Part shown: in pieces, positions 1-7,750 of the stretch
Numbering within the stretch: the first letter of the stretch is position 1
Layout of the letters: each line of letters starts with the position of its first letter
From: Deltaproteobacteria bacterium
GTDB taxonomy: Bacteria; Desulfobacterota; Binatia; UBA1149; JAJCZL01
DNA: 64,000 nt
Assembly (NCBI GenBank): GCA_029262415.1
Contig: JAJCZL010000012.1
Span: forward strand, 17,358 to 81,357
Reading direction: 5' to 3'
Made by a program: the position numbers and the translations under genes
Notes under the pieces: generated by a model
Databases searched by the model: none
Told to the model about the DNA's origin: nothing
What the model saw: the letters and a program-made list of their open reading frames with translations, nothing else

Positions 1-665
1 CCGCGCGGCACCATGATTTCTTCGACCGTGCGCGTGTCGAACTCGAATAGGTTCTGTAACATGTTGGCTTTGTCCGTGTCCATCGACCCGTGCTCTTCGC
101 TGGTGACAATCAAACCGCGAATCTCGTCGTCGGAAAGAATCTCGAAATGCGACGCCTCTTCGACGCCGAACATACGCAAGAGTGCGGCGGTTGCGGCGTT
201 GAGCAGCCAGTTGAGCGGATAAGCCGTCAAGTAGAAAGCGTGAAGAGGATAGGCGATCCACAAGGAGACTGCTTCGGGTTTGCGGATCGCGAAAGTTTTT
301 GGCACCTGCTCGCCGACGACGATATGCAGAGCCGAAAAGATGATGAAACCGGTGATGAACGCCACGGTGTGCAACGTCTGCGGTGAGAGGCTGAATCGGT
401 GTAACAGCGGCGTCAGCACCGCGGCGACCGCCGGTTCTCCGACCCAACCGAGGCCGAGCGAAGCCATGGTGACGCCCAGCTGGCAAGCGGCGAGGTAGCG
501 CTCGAGGTCGCGCTGGATGCGCTGGGTCAACCGCGCGGCGCGGCTGGCCTCGTCGGCCATCGCATCGATGCGGAAAGTCCTTGCTTTTACCAGCGCAAAC
601 TCAGCTGCAACGAAGAATGCGTTCGCGGCGAGCAGCAGAACTATGATGACCATGTTCGAGATCAT
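1..665 (-). CDS. CNNM/DUF21 (hemolysin C-like) membrane protein, C-terminus cut by window edge
   Basis: Reading the minus strand from the ATG at 665 gives an uninterrupted frame to the window edge (about 221 residues). It starts with a hydrophobic segment followed by AANAFFVAAEFALVKAR, the usual opening of DUF21/CNNM transporters. Further on are VVGEQVPKTFAIRKPE and a CBS-entry region with EEHGSMDTDKANMLQN and TVEEIMVPR. The family (YtfL, YfjD, CorC-associated) is linked to Mg2+ or Co2+ export at the inner membrane. The second half of the CBS pair and the CorC/HlyC domain would lie left of position 1. No other ATG lies close upstream in frame and no strong ribosome site is visible. Confidence 0.9.
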   Translation of the reverse strand, partial: MISNMVIIVLLLAANAFFVAAEFALVKARTFRIDAMADEASRAARLTQRIQRDLERYLAACQLGVTMASLGLGWVGEPAVAAVLTPLLHRFSLSPQTLHTVAFITGFIIFSALHIVVGEQVPKTFAIRKPEAVSLWIAYPLHAFYLTAYPLNWLLNAATAALLRMFGVEEASHFEILSDDEIRGLIVTSEEHGSMDTDKANMLQNLFEFDTRTVEEIMVPR

Positions 666-999
666 CGTATGGTGCCTATGGTTGGGAGTGTCATCCGTCG
701 GTGGCGTGCGCCCGGCTCACCGGGGTGGCTGCACTGTCGCAGTCCATCATCGCTCAATAGACGACGGAGGTCTCTAAAGCTATCGCGGGTCGGGTCGGGC
801 GCCGGAGCTAGTGGACTTCGAGCACCTCGATTGCGTTGAGCAGCGGTTTTCGCGTATGCGCCTGGCCATCGATAATGGTGGTAGGCCGATCTGTGAAGAA
901 CAGAGAGGCGCAACTTTCACCAGCGCAAGTGTTGCGGCCGGCCGAATGGTGGGGAAAACTGTTCGATTCAGCAACCGCTACCGCAGCAGCAGTGACGAC
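666..999. other. Intergenic stretch between divergent genes
   Basis: About 330 bases between the CNNM gene and the alpha/beta hydrolase. The hydrolase frame stays open back to 811, but the extra 63 residues are not hydrophobic, have no recognisable family features and precede the natural domain start. A minus-strand open frame also crosses this stretch without recognisable content. I see no clear promoter, repeat or RNA gene. Confidence 0.4.
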
Positions 1000-2244
1000 A
1001 TGACGCGCATCGGCAGATACGACAACCCTTACACATCCTTCGAGTTCCGAGACCCGCTGCCGGCGGGGACAGCCTCGATGGTCGAAGGGCTGGAGACCGA
1101 AGACGGCGCCGCTTGTCACGCGGTTTTGTGGCTTCCGCCCGGCGCGACGCCCAAGACCGTTGTCTGCCTGATGCACCCGCGCGCCGACTTTACGCGCCAC
1201 TACGCAGTACCGGGTTTGCTCGCCGCGGGCTACGCGGTGTGGACGCAGAACAGCCGCTGGGTAGGTAATGATTCGATGCTTATCCATGAGCGCGTGCTTT
1301 TGGATGTTGCTGCGGGGCTTCGGTGTCTACGCGAGGCCGGCTTCGAGCGTGTGGTTGCGATCGGAAACAGTGGAGGCGGTTCGTTGTTCTCTTACTATAT
1401 AGCGCAAGCGTCACGAGACGCTGACCGCTCAACCGACACGCCCGGCGGCGATCCAATGGACTTGAACCACTTCGATATGCCGATGTTCGACGGCATCGTC
1501 TATCTCGCGGCGCATCCCGGCGAAGGCTTGTTTTTGCTCGACGTGATCGACCCCTCGGTTACCGACGAATCCGATCCGGTGTCGTGCGATTGGAAATTCG
1601 ACATGTACGATCCCGCAAACGGCTTCGCGCCGCCGCCGCAACCCAGCGCTTACAGTGATGAATTCCTGGCCGGCTATCGTTGCGCCCAGCGCGCACGCGT
1701 CGAGCGTATCGATGCGCTGTGCAAGCAGCTTATTGCAGAGCGCCAAGCAGCCCGCGCAGCGGCAAAGGAATCGCCGTCGGATGTTGCCTCGGTGCGGCGG
1801 GCGACAGCGACCAAGTTCATCAGCGTCTACCGGACTGAGGCCGATCCCCGTTATTGCGATCTCAGTCTTGACGCTTCATCGCGTGACTACGGTTCACTGT
1901 TCGGCTACCGGCCCGACATCATTAACTACGGCCCGTTCGGCTTCGCGCGCATGGTAACGCCGGAGGCGTGGCTCTCGACTTGGTCGGGTCTCTCCTCGCG
2001 CGCGTCGATCCCTGCCAACGGGCCTGCGCTGACTTTGCCGGTGCTCGTCATCGACTACAGTGCCGACAACGCGGTGTTCCCGGGTGACACACAGATGATC
2101 TTTGATTCATTGGCGTCGGCCGACAAACAACGAGCCGAGGTCGCCGGCGACCACTATGGGCACGCTGCGCCCGGAGGCGGCGAGCCGGGCCGCATCGGAG
2201 CCATACGCGAGATCGTGCGCTGGCTTTCCGATCGCGGTTGGTAG
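1000..2244 (+). CDS. Alpha/beta hydrolase
   Basis: The 414-residue protein starts at the ATG of MTRIGRYDNPYTSFEF; the frame is open further upstream but that part is poorly protein-like. The GNSGGGS nucleophile elbow (GxSxG) follows the strand VVAIG. Upstream LWLPPGATPKTVVCLMHPR resembles the first core strand and oxyanion region. Near the C-terminus, LPVLVIDYSADNAVFPGD fits the acid-residue loop and GDHYGHA the catalytic histidine. No signal peptide is seen, so it is probably cytoplasmic. Substrate unknown; an esterase or acyl hydrolase role is inferred from the fold. A long charged insertion between the elbow and the acid loop would form the lid. Confidence 0.82.
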   Translation: MTRIGRYDNPYTSFEFRDPLPAGTASMVEGLETEDGAACHAVLWLPPGATPKTVVCLMHPRADFTRHYAVPGLLAAGYAVWTQNSRWVGNDSMLIHERVLLDVAAGLRCLREAGFERVVAIGNSGGGSLFSYYIAQASRDADRSTDTPGGDPMDLNHFDMPMFDGIVYLAAHPGEGLFLLDVIDPSVTDESDPVSCDWKFDMYDPANGFAPPPQPSAYSDEFLAGYRCAQRARVERIDALCKQLIAERQAARAAAKESPSDVASVRRATATKFISVYRTEADPRYCDLSLDASSRDYGSLFGYRPDIINYGPFGFARMVTPEAWLSTWSGLSSRASIPANGPALTLPVLVIDYSADNAVFPGDTQMIFDSLASADKQRAEVAGDHYGHAAPGGGEPGRIGAIREIVRWLSDRGW

Positions 2245-2267
2245 CCGCGCGTCGCTCGTCCGGCAGC

Positions 2268-2858
2268 TCAGCGGGCGGGGTCGGCGATTCTAATTTTCTT
2301 TGCGACCTCGCGGTTCACGTGAACCACCGTCGTCGTGTCTTTACGCGATTTCTCGCCGAACCCTGACGGTTCCTGCAAGAGTAGTTCGAGTGCATCCTCT
2401 GCGGTTTGCCCGAAGGCCGCTGTGTCGGTGGTTGTCGTGAACTCGACCATGATGCCGTTCGGATCGATCATGTAGATCGATTGGCACCAGCCGTGGTCGG
2501 TCTCCATGAAGATCTCGACGCCGGCGTTCTCGATCTCCGCTTTCTTTGCCGCGAGCGCGTCGATGTCGGGTAGGTTGAAAGCGACATGGTTCACCCACAC
2601 CGGCATCCCCGCGCCGGTAGAGATGTCGGTGCGGTACGCCTGTTTCTCTCCAACGTTCTCAAATGCAAAGAACGCCAGGCACGCGCCGTTGCCCATGTCG
2701 AAAAAGAAGTGTTGGAACCAGCCGTCGCCGGTCAAGTGGTTCTCTGTATGAACGAGCGGCATCCCGAGCCGGTTTGCGTAAAATTCGTAGGTCGCTTTCT
2801 TGTCGCGCGTCGCGAACGCGACGTGGTGCAGCCCCTGGGGGAGTTGTTTGCGGGTCAT
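2268..2858 (-). CDS. VOC-family (glyoxalase/extradiol dioxygenase fold) protein
   Basis: 196 residues with two beta-alpha-beta-beta-beta modules. The first begins LHHVAFATRDKKATYEFYANRLG and the second WVNHVAFNLPDIDAL, ending DPNGIMVEFTTTTD. The histidines of HHVAF and NHVAF and the glutamate of MVEF sit where VOC metal ligands are expected. It could be a glyoxalase-like lyase, isomerase or dioxygenase; the sequence does not say which. The last 45 residues extend beyond the fold. GAGG-type Shine-Dalgarno bases precede the ATG, and the gene diverges from a small membrane protein 39 bp away. Confidence 0.85.
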   Translation of the reverse strand: MTRKQLPQGLHHVAFATRDKKATYEFYANRLGMPLVHTENHLTGDGWFQHFFFDMGNGACLAFFAFENVGEKQAYRTDISTGAGMPVWVNHVAFNLPDIDALAAKKAEIENAGVEIFMETDHGWCQSIYMIDPNGIMVEFTTTTDTAAFGQTAEDALELLLQEPSGFGEKSRKDTTTVVHVNREVAKKIRIADPAR

Positions 2859-2897
2859 GGTTGGTTTTCCTCACCGGCGTAGGTAGCGTCGAGGCTC

Positions 2898-3164
2898 GTG
2901 AACGCAGCGCGTGCAATCAGAATCGCTGGGGTCGCGGTTCTTGTTTTGGGTATCGAATGGCGGCTTGCCGATCCTGCCGCAATCGCGTCTGACCCGGAGC
3001 GCTTTTCGGTCCCGTGGGCAATGTTGGCGGTTATGTTTCCGATCGCGATCGGGCTTTGGGCTTTCGAGGCGAACAACGTCGGCGGCCGCGATTTCCGCCT
3101 CGATACGCTATGGGGGGTCTTTGTCGGCACTATCGTCTACTCCGCGCTGGCAATTCTCGGCTGA
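2898..3164 (+). CDS. Small two-helix membrane protein, function unknown
   Basis: 88 residues from a GTG start. Three hydrophobic stretches are visible: IRIAGVAVLVLGIEW at the N-terminus, PWAMLAVMFPIAIGLWAF in the middle and WGVFVGTIVYSALAIL at the end. I do not recognise a family. It is divergent from the VOC gene and converges on pabC, whose stop is 12 bp away. The ribosome site (GAGG) is only three bases from the GTG, so the start is uncertain. That the frame is a gene is supported by its hydrophobic pattern and by filling the gap neatly. Confidence 0.55.
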   Translation: MNAARAIRIAGVAVLVLGIEWRLADPAAIASDPERFSVPWAMLAVMFPIAIGLWAFEANNVGGRDFRLDTLWGVFVGTIVYSALAILG

Positions 3165-3176
3165 ACGCCGCGGCGC

Positions 3177-4064
3177 TTACACGCCGAGTTCGTCCACCTT
3201 CATCTGCAAACGTCTTGCGACCATCGCGCGGTAACGTCGACGCAGTTCTCGCGTTATCTCACCCGGCTTGCCGTCGGCGATGCGGCGGTTGTCGACTCGT
3301 ACCGCCGGTACGATTTCAATCGTCGATGAGGTAGTAAAGACCTCGTCGGCTGCGATGATATCGGCGACGCGGATCGGTCGCTCGACGATGTCAACGAGCT
3401 TGGCCGCGATCTTAATGACCAGCGAACGGGTTACCCCCGGAAGAATACCGGTCGCGACCGGTGTGGTGATCAAGCGGCCTTTGCTGACGATGAAGTAGTT
3501 GCTTGTTGTGCCTTCAAGGACGGTGTCATCGGCCAGGCGGTACAACGACTCAAAGGCGCCGTGGCGCTTCGCCTCAACCTTGCCGCGCACAGCAGGGAGG
3601 TAGTTGAGGGTCTTTAGGTTGCGGAACGAGGGGTCGACGCCGACCCCGAAGTCCATCAAATGAAGCGTGACGCCCTTGTCGCGGGCCTCGACCAGGCCGG
3701 GCTCGAGCGGGCGAAACAACATCAGGCGCGTCGGTTTGGTCAGGCGAGGCGGTACCAGCGATACCTCTCCGCAGCCACGCGTGATGGTGAAACGAACCGC
3801 GCCGCCGCCGCTGATTTTGTTCTTCTTCGCCAGGATTTCTGTGCGTCCCGACCAGTCCTCGCCGGCTTCGAAGGGGATCCCTACCGAGCGTGCAGACTTC
3901 GCCATGCGTGCAAGATGCTCGCGAACCGCGAATGGTTTTCCCTGGTAGGTCTTCCAGGTCTCGAACAAGCCCTCGCCGAAGAGAAACCCACGGTCGGTAG
4001 CCGGAATCGTCGCTTGCGCGACCGGGATGTAGCGCCCGTTGAGATAGCAAATAGGCGCGCTCAT
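3177..4064 (-). CDS. pabC: Class IV aminotransferase, probable 4-amino-4-deoxychorismate lyase
   Basis: 295 residues, fold-type IV PLP enzyme. The N-terminus has CYLNGRYIP and DRGFLFGEGLFETWK, typical of the BCAT/ADCL family. The Schiff-base lysine is K151 in RNLKTLNYL, and EGTTSNYFIV is the conserved PLP-phosphate region. The start is the ATG at 4064, which overlaps the pabB stop as ATGA, so the two genes are translationally coupled. Coupling to pabB favours aminodeoxychorismate lyase, which makes p-aminobenzoate for folate. D-amino acid or branched-chain aminotransferase activity cannot be excluded from the motifs alone. A longer open frame upstream lies inside pabB and is not the start. 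Confidence 0.88.
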   Translation of the reverse strand: MSAPICYLNGRYIPVAQATIPATDRGFLFGEGLFETWKTYQGKPFAVREHLARMAKSARSVGIPFEAGEDWSGRTEILAKKNKISGGGAVRFTITRGCGEVSLVPPRLTKPTRLMLFRPLEPGLVEARDKGVTLHLMDFGVGVDPSFRNLKTLNYLPAVRGKVEAKRHGAFESLYRLADDTVLEGTTSNYFIVSKGRLITTPVATGILPGVTRSLVIKIAAKLVDIVERPIRVADIIAADEVFTTSSTIEIVPAVRVDNRRIADGKPGEITRELRRRYRAMVARRLQMKVDELGV

Positions 4065-5431
4065 GAGACGCCCCCGCCGGTGTCTTGGAGTGCGCGTCGA
4101 AACACATCGGACTTCGCAACGGTTTCGGCGTACTCCGCTTCGAGTGTGGAGTCGGCGACGATGCCGCCACCGGTGTTGTAGTGTAAAGCTCCGTTCATCG
4201 CCACCGCCGTCCGGATCGCGACGCTCAGGTCGACGTCGCGCTCCCCATTGAAGCAGCCCACGCACCCTGTGTACACGCCGCGGGCGTCGGCCTCCACCGT
4301 GGCAATGATCTCCATCGACTTGATTTTAGGCGCTCCGGTGATCGAGCCCCCGGGGAACGTAGCCCGCAGAACGTCGGCGAGGCCGGCGCCGGGACGCAGT
4401 CGCCCGCGCACTTCGGAGACCATGTGGTGAATGGTTTGAAAGCTGTGTACTTCGGCGAAGACGGGAACCTCAACGCTGCCGGTTACACAAACACGACCGA
4501 GGTCGTTGCGTTCGAGGTCAACGATCATGACGTGTTCTGCGTTCTCTTTGGGGTCGCCGACGAGTTCGCGGGCGAGTCGGGCGTCGGTGCTCGGATCTGC
4601 GCCGCGCGGGCGCGTACCCTTGATGGGGAAGGTATGGATGGTGTCACCTTTGATATCGAGGAAGGTCTCGGGCGAATTCGAAAGAATCTGAAATTCACCG
4701 GCGTCGAAAAACGTGCCGTGCGGAACAGGCTGCGCGTCACGCATGCGCGCATAGACCGCTTCGGACGGCTCGGTTTGTTCGATGGAGATGCGCCGTGAGA
4801 GATTGACCTGATAAACATCGCCCGCGGCGATGGCTTCCTTAATTCGTACGAATCCTTTGTGGTAGTGGACAGTCGCTTCGGCGGCGTTGGTGCCACCTGG
4901 GTTCGCATCGGGATGGGTGTCCGTGTAGCCACGCGCGTCGATATGTCCGAGCGCGTCCGAGTTCTCGTCTGCGGGCACGAAGTCGAAGCGCACCGGGGTA
5001 TTCGTGCCCGCCGCCAATCCGTAAACGTGGTCGTAGGTGCATAGCAGCGCAATCGGCAACCCAAGAGTGTCGCGCGTCGGCACGGGGACGCGTTCGATCC
5101 ATCTGCCGAGCTCGTAACCGAGAAAACCTACGGTACGTGGGAGCGTGCATGCGCCGAACCGGTCGGGGGGCGGCTCGAGCGGGATGGCTGCGCTTTTACG
5201 CACGAAGCGCGCGATCGCTTCAACCGGTTTCTCCTCGAGCGCACGCCAGCGGCCGCCGCGGTGTTCCCTGACACGTCCGAGCGCGTCGATGGCCAGCGCA
5301 GCCGACGGCCTCGAGCCCGCGAATGAGGCGGTACGTCCGTCGCTGCGATCCAGGAAGAAGGCGAACGGCATTCCGCTGTGCGGGGCGAACAGCCGCCAGG
5401 AGAACTCGTTTTGCCGCGAAATATGTAGCAT
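4061..5431 (-). CDS. pabB: Aminodeoxychorismate synthase component I
   Basis: 456 residues of the chorismate-utilising family. The signature PIKGTRPRG is present with lysine K271, the residue that distinguishes PabB from anthranilate synthase TrpE (usually PIAGT). Other family motifs are EAIAAGDVYQVNLSRR, SNSPETFL, MIVDLERNDLGRV, FPGGSITGAPKIKSMEII and NTGGGIVADS. It converts chorismate with ammonia to 4-amino-4-deoxychorismate for folate synthesis. The partner amidotransferase PabA is not in this window. The gene is followed by pabC with a 4-bp overlap and diverges from the PDZ protein at 5518. Confidence 0.95.
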   Translation of the reverse strand: MLHISRQNEFSWRLFAPHSGMPFAFFLDRSDGRTASFAGSRPSAALAIDALGRVREHRGGRWRALEEKPVEAIARFVRKSAAIPLEPPPDRFGACTLPRTVGFLGYELGRWIERVPVPTRDTLGLPIALLCTYDHVYGLAAGTNTPVRFDFVPADENSDALGHIDARGYTDTHPDANPGGTNAAEATVHYHKGFVRIKEAIAAGDVYQVNLSRRISIEQTEPSEAVYARMRDAQPVPHGTFFDAGEFQILSNSPETFLDIKGDTIHTFPIKGTRPRGADPSTDARLARELVGDPKENAEHVMIVDLERNDLGRVCVTGSVEVPVFAEVHSFQTIHHMVSEVRGRLRPGAGLADVLRATFPGGSITGAPKIKSMEIIATVEADARGVYTGCVGCFNGERDVDLSVAIRTAVAMNGALHYNTGGGIVADSTLEAEYAETVAKSDVFRRALQDTGGGVS

Positions 5432-5517
5432 CGGTTGACGCCGCGGGGTGGTACAACCCTGCCGCGCCGGGGCGGACAGGGTTGCTCACGCCAGCGTGCA
5501 TCACTACCTTAAACGCT

Positions 5518-6423
5518 GTGGACGGACACCTTGAGCTTCTTCACGGTATTGCATCGAAAACACTTTCGATCAGTGCAGAGATCCGTCCCGATCACCCATC
5601 GGTTCCGGTGCTCGGCACTGATCGCCAGGGCTCGGGGGTTGTGGTTGGCGCCGGCGGTTTGGTGCTGACTGTCAACTATGTCGTGACGGGGGCCGAGAAG
5701 GTGAACGCAACCGACACCGACGGCAACACTTTTTCGGGTGGTGTCGTTGCCCAAGACTTTGCCAGCGGTCTTGCTGTGATCGCGTTCGACGATCCGGTCG
5801 GACTGGCCGAACCGGCCCGGCGCGGCACCAGTAAACGGCTGTCTTTGGGGGTTGATGTCATAGCGCTGGCGGCGCTGGGCGACAGCGAAAGGCGGGTCGC
5901 TTGGGGGGTTGTGAGTTCGCTCGAGCCTTTGGACGCGTATTGGGAGTACCGCCTCGACCGGGCGATCTCGGTCACCTGTGTAAATCCGGGACTCGGCGGT
6001 GGACCGCTGGTGACGCCGGATGGGAGGCTGGTCGGCCTGTGCTCGCTCAACCTCGGCGTGCTCGGTCGTGCGACGATGGCGATACCCGTCGAGAATTACT
6101 TCGACTACGAAGACGAACTTCTCGAGCACGGCCGGCGAATCTCACGTGAAAAGCGCGCATGGGTCGGAATGTTCTGTCACTCGTTCCCCGACGGCACTGT
6201 CGTAGCCGGACTGATACCGGGAGGTCCCGGTGAAACACACGGCCTGCACGTAGGCGATGTGCTCGTCGATATCGATGGAGAGCCCGTCGTCAGCCGCTCA
6301 CAACTCTATCAAGAGTTGTGGTCGCGAAAGCCCGGCGACGACGTTAAGCTCTCGGTTTCGCGAGACGGGGCGCTGGAGACTGTCACCGTCGTTGGCGGCG
6401 ACGTCGAAGACTTTTTCGGCTGA
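5518..6423 (+). CDS. HtrA/DegP-fold PDZ protein with a lost catalytic triad
   Basis: 301 residues from the GTG that best fits the domain; the upstream open frame overlaps pabB. Residues about 20-190 follow the trypsin-like HtrA fold, and residues about 205-300 form one PDZ domain (AGLIPGGPGETHGLHVGDVLVDIDGEP begins it). All three catalytic positions differ from an active protease. The histidine of the usual HVV is Y54 (NYVVTGA), the aspartate of the usual DLAV is G84 (ASGLAVI), and the serine of the usual GNSGGPL is G160 (GLGGGPL). No signal peptide is visible. It is therefore likely a binding or scaffold protein, not a protease. Partner unknown. Confidence 0.8.
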   Translation: MDGHLELLHGIASKTLSISAEIRPDHPSVPVLGTDRQGSGVVVGAGGLVLTVNYVVTGAEKVNATDTDGNTFSGGVVAQDFASGLAVIAFDDPVGLAEPARRGTSKRLSLGVDVIALAALGDSERRVAWGVVSSLEPLDAYWEYRLDRAISVTCVNPGLGGGPLVTPDGRLVGLCSLNLGVLGRATMAIPVENYFDYEDELLEHGRRISREKRAWVGMFCHSFPDGTVVAGLIPGGPGETHGLHVGDVLVDIDGEPVVSRSQLYQELWSRKPGDDVKLSVSRDGALETVTVVGGDVEDFFG

Positions 6424-6427
6424 ACCC

Positions 6428-7657
6428 CTAAATCGGTAGCTTCGGCCAGCCGGTCGGTATGTCGGCGACCGGCTCGGTCTCACCAGCTTCGCGGCGTTTC
6501 ATCGCCGCGGCGGGTTCGGTGGCATAGGCCACGAACACCGCGAACCCTACCAGAGTTATTGCTAGTGCGACGAGGAACATCGCGCGAAACCCATAGTGCT
6601 CGGCAATCGAGCCGAAAAAGAACGAGCAAGTCGCGATTCCGAGGCTGTAGGACCCGCTGAAAAGCGATTGCGAGCGTCCGATGTTGGCCGGGTGGCTCAA
6701 ATCGGCGACGAACGCGTTCATAGTCGGATAAAGCAGCCCCTGGGCGATCCCGAAGACTACGCCCGCGACCGCGACTCCGGCTTGTGATCGCACAAAGGCG
6801 AGCAGCGCGACCGCAAGACTCATAGTCAGCATCGCCGGGATGATTACCGCGCGGCGGCCGTACCGGTCCGAGGCGCTACCGAAGATGACGCGCATAGCGA
6901 CCGCCGCGACACTCCAAGCCGCGAAGAACACCCCCACACGCCCGAGATCGAAACGTTCCATCATCACCGGTACGAACGTCGAGGTTGCGCCGAACCCGAA
7001 CCCGTAGAGCAACATCGCGATGGTTGCGGCGGCGAGGGCGCGGCGCGCAAAGGCCGGATCGGAGTCGGCGCGGTCGGCCGGAACAAATAGCTCAGGCGGC
7101 CGCGGCAACGTGCACGCCAGCAAGAATCCAATCGTGCCGACCACGGCTCCGGCGACGAAGACACCGTCAAACCCGAATCTCAGTATGATTTCCTCCCCGA
7201 TCATCGGCGAGATCGCGTGGGTGAGGATCGTCGAGATGCCGAACCAGCCGATTGCCTCGGCGCGGCGGACGAAGGGGGCAAAAAGAACAGCCAGGGTCTG
7301 ACCACCTGTGAACGCGGCGGTAAAAGCGACGCCTTGCAGAGCCTTGGCGATGTAGAGTTCGGGGCCGATGCCGTCGATGAACAAGAACCACACCGAACAC
7401 AGTGCGGCGCCGAACATGCCGCAGATCATGAAGACCCTGCCGCCCACGCGATCGATCAGTGTCCCGATCACCGGCAGCGCGATTAATCCCGAGAAACCAG
7501 AGATTCCCACCACGCGCCCGGCGGTCTCCTCGCCGCCGCCGTGTTCGAGGACCCACAGGGGCAGGAGCAGAAAGAAGGCGAAGTTCAGGAAGAAAAGGAA
7601 ATTCGCCGTTGCGACGATGAAGAACGTCCCCGGGATGGGCGTCTTAGCAGCAGGCAC
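6428..7657 (-). CDS. Major facilitator superfamily transporter
   Basis: 409 residues from the GTG at 7657, preceded by GGAG about 13 bases upstream. Roughly twelve hydrophobic helices are visible. The MFS loop between helices 2 and 3 is present as GTLIDRVGGRVFM, and its repeat in the second half is GSASDRYGRRAVII. This is a 12-helix drug or metabolite antiporter-like architecture. The substrate cannot be told. The open frame extends further into the 5' end of the divergent ATPase gene, but that extension is hydrophilic and overlaps coding sequence. It converges on the PDZ gene with only 4 bp between stops. Confidence 0.9.
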   Translation of the reverse strand: MPAAKTPIPGTFFIVATANFLFFLNFAFFLLLPLWVLEHGGGEETAGRVVGISGFSGLIALPVIGTLIDRVGGRVFMICGMFGAALCSVWFLFIDGIGPELYIAKALQGVAFTAAFTGGQTLAVLFAPFVRRAEAIGWFGISTILTHAISPMIGEEIILRFGFDGVFVAGAVVGTIGFLLACTLPRPPELFVPADRADSDPAFARRALAAATIAMLLYGFGFGATSTFVPVMMERFDLGRVGVFFAAWSVAAVAMRVIFGSASDRYGRRAVIIPAMLTMSLAVALLAFVRSQAGVAVAGVVFGIAQGLLYPTMNAFVADLSHPANIGRSQSLFSGSYSLGIATCSFFFGSIAEHYGFRAMFLVALAITLVGFAVFVAYATEPAAAMKRREAGETEPVADIPTGWPKLPI

Positions 7658-7750
7658 CCCGGTTACGTATCTCCGGCCTCCAATACAGGCAATATTCCTC
7701 TGGCCGTGCTTGAATAAGCACCCCCCCTTGGGGATGATGAGCACCAGCCA

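Noticed and set aside
808-1287. Minus-strand open frame of 159 codons opposite the alpha/beta hydrolase
   Set aside because: It runs antisense to a well-supported hydrolase, has no recognisable motif and has the composition of a shadow frame in GC-rich DNA.
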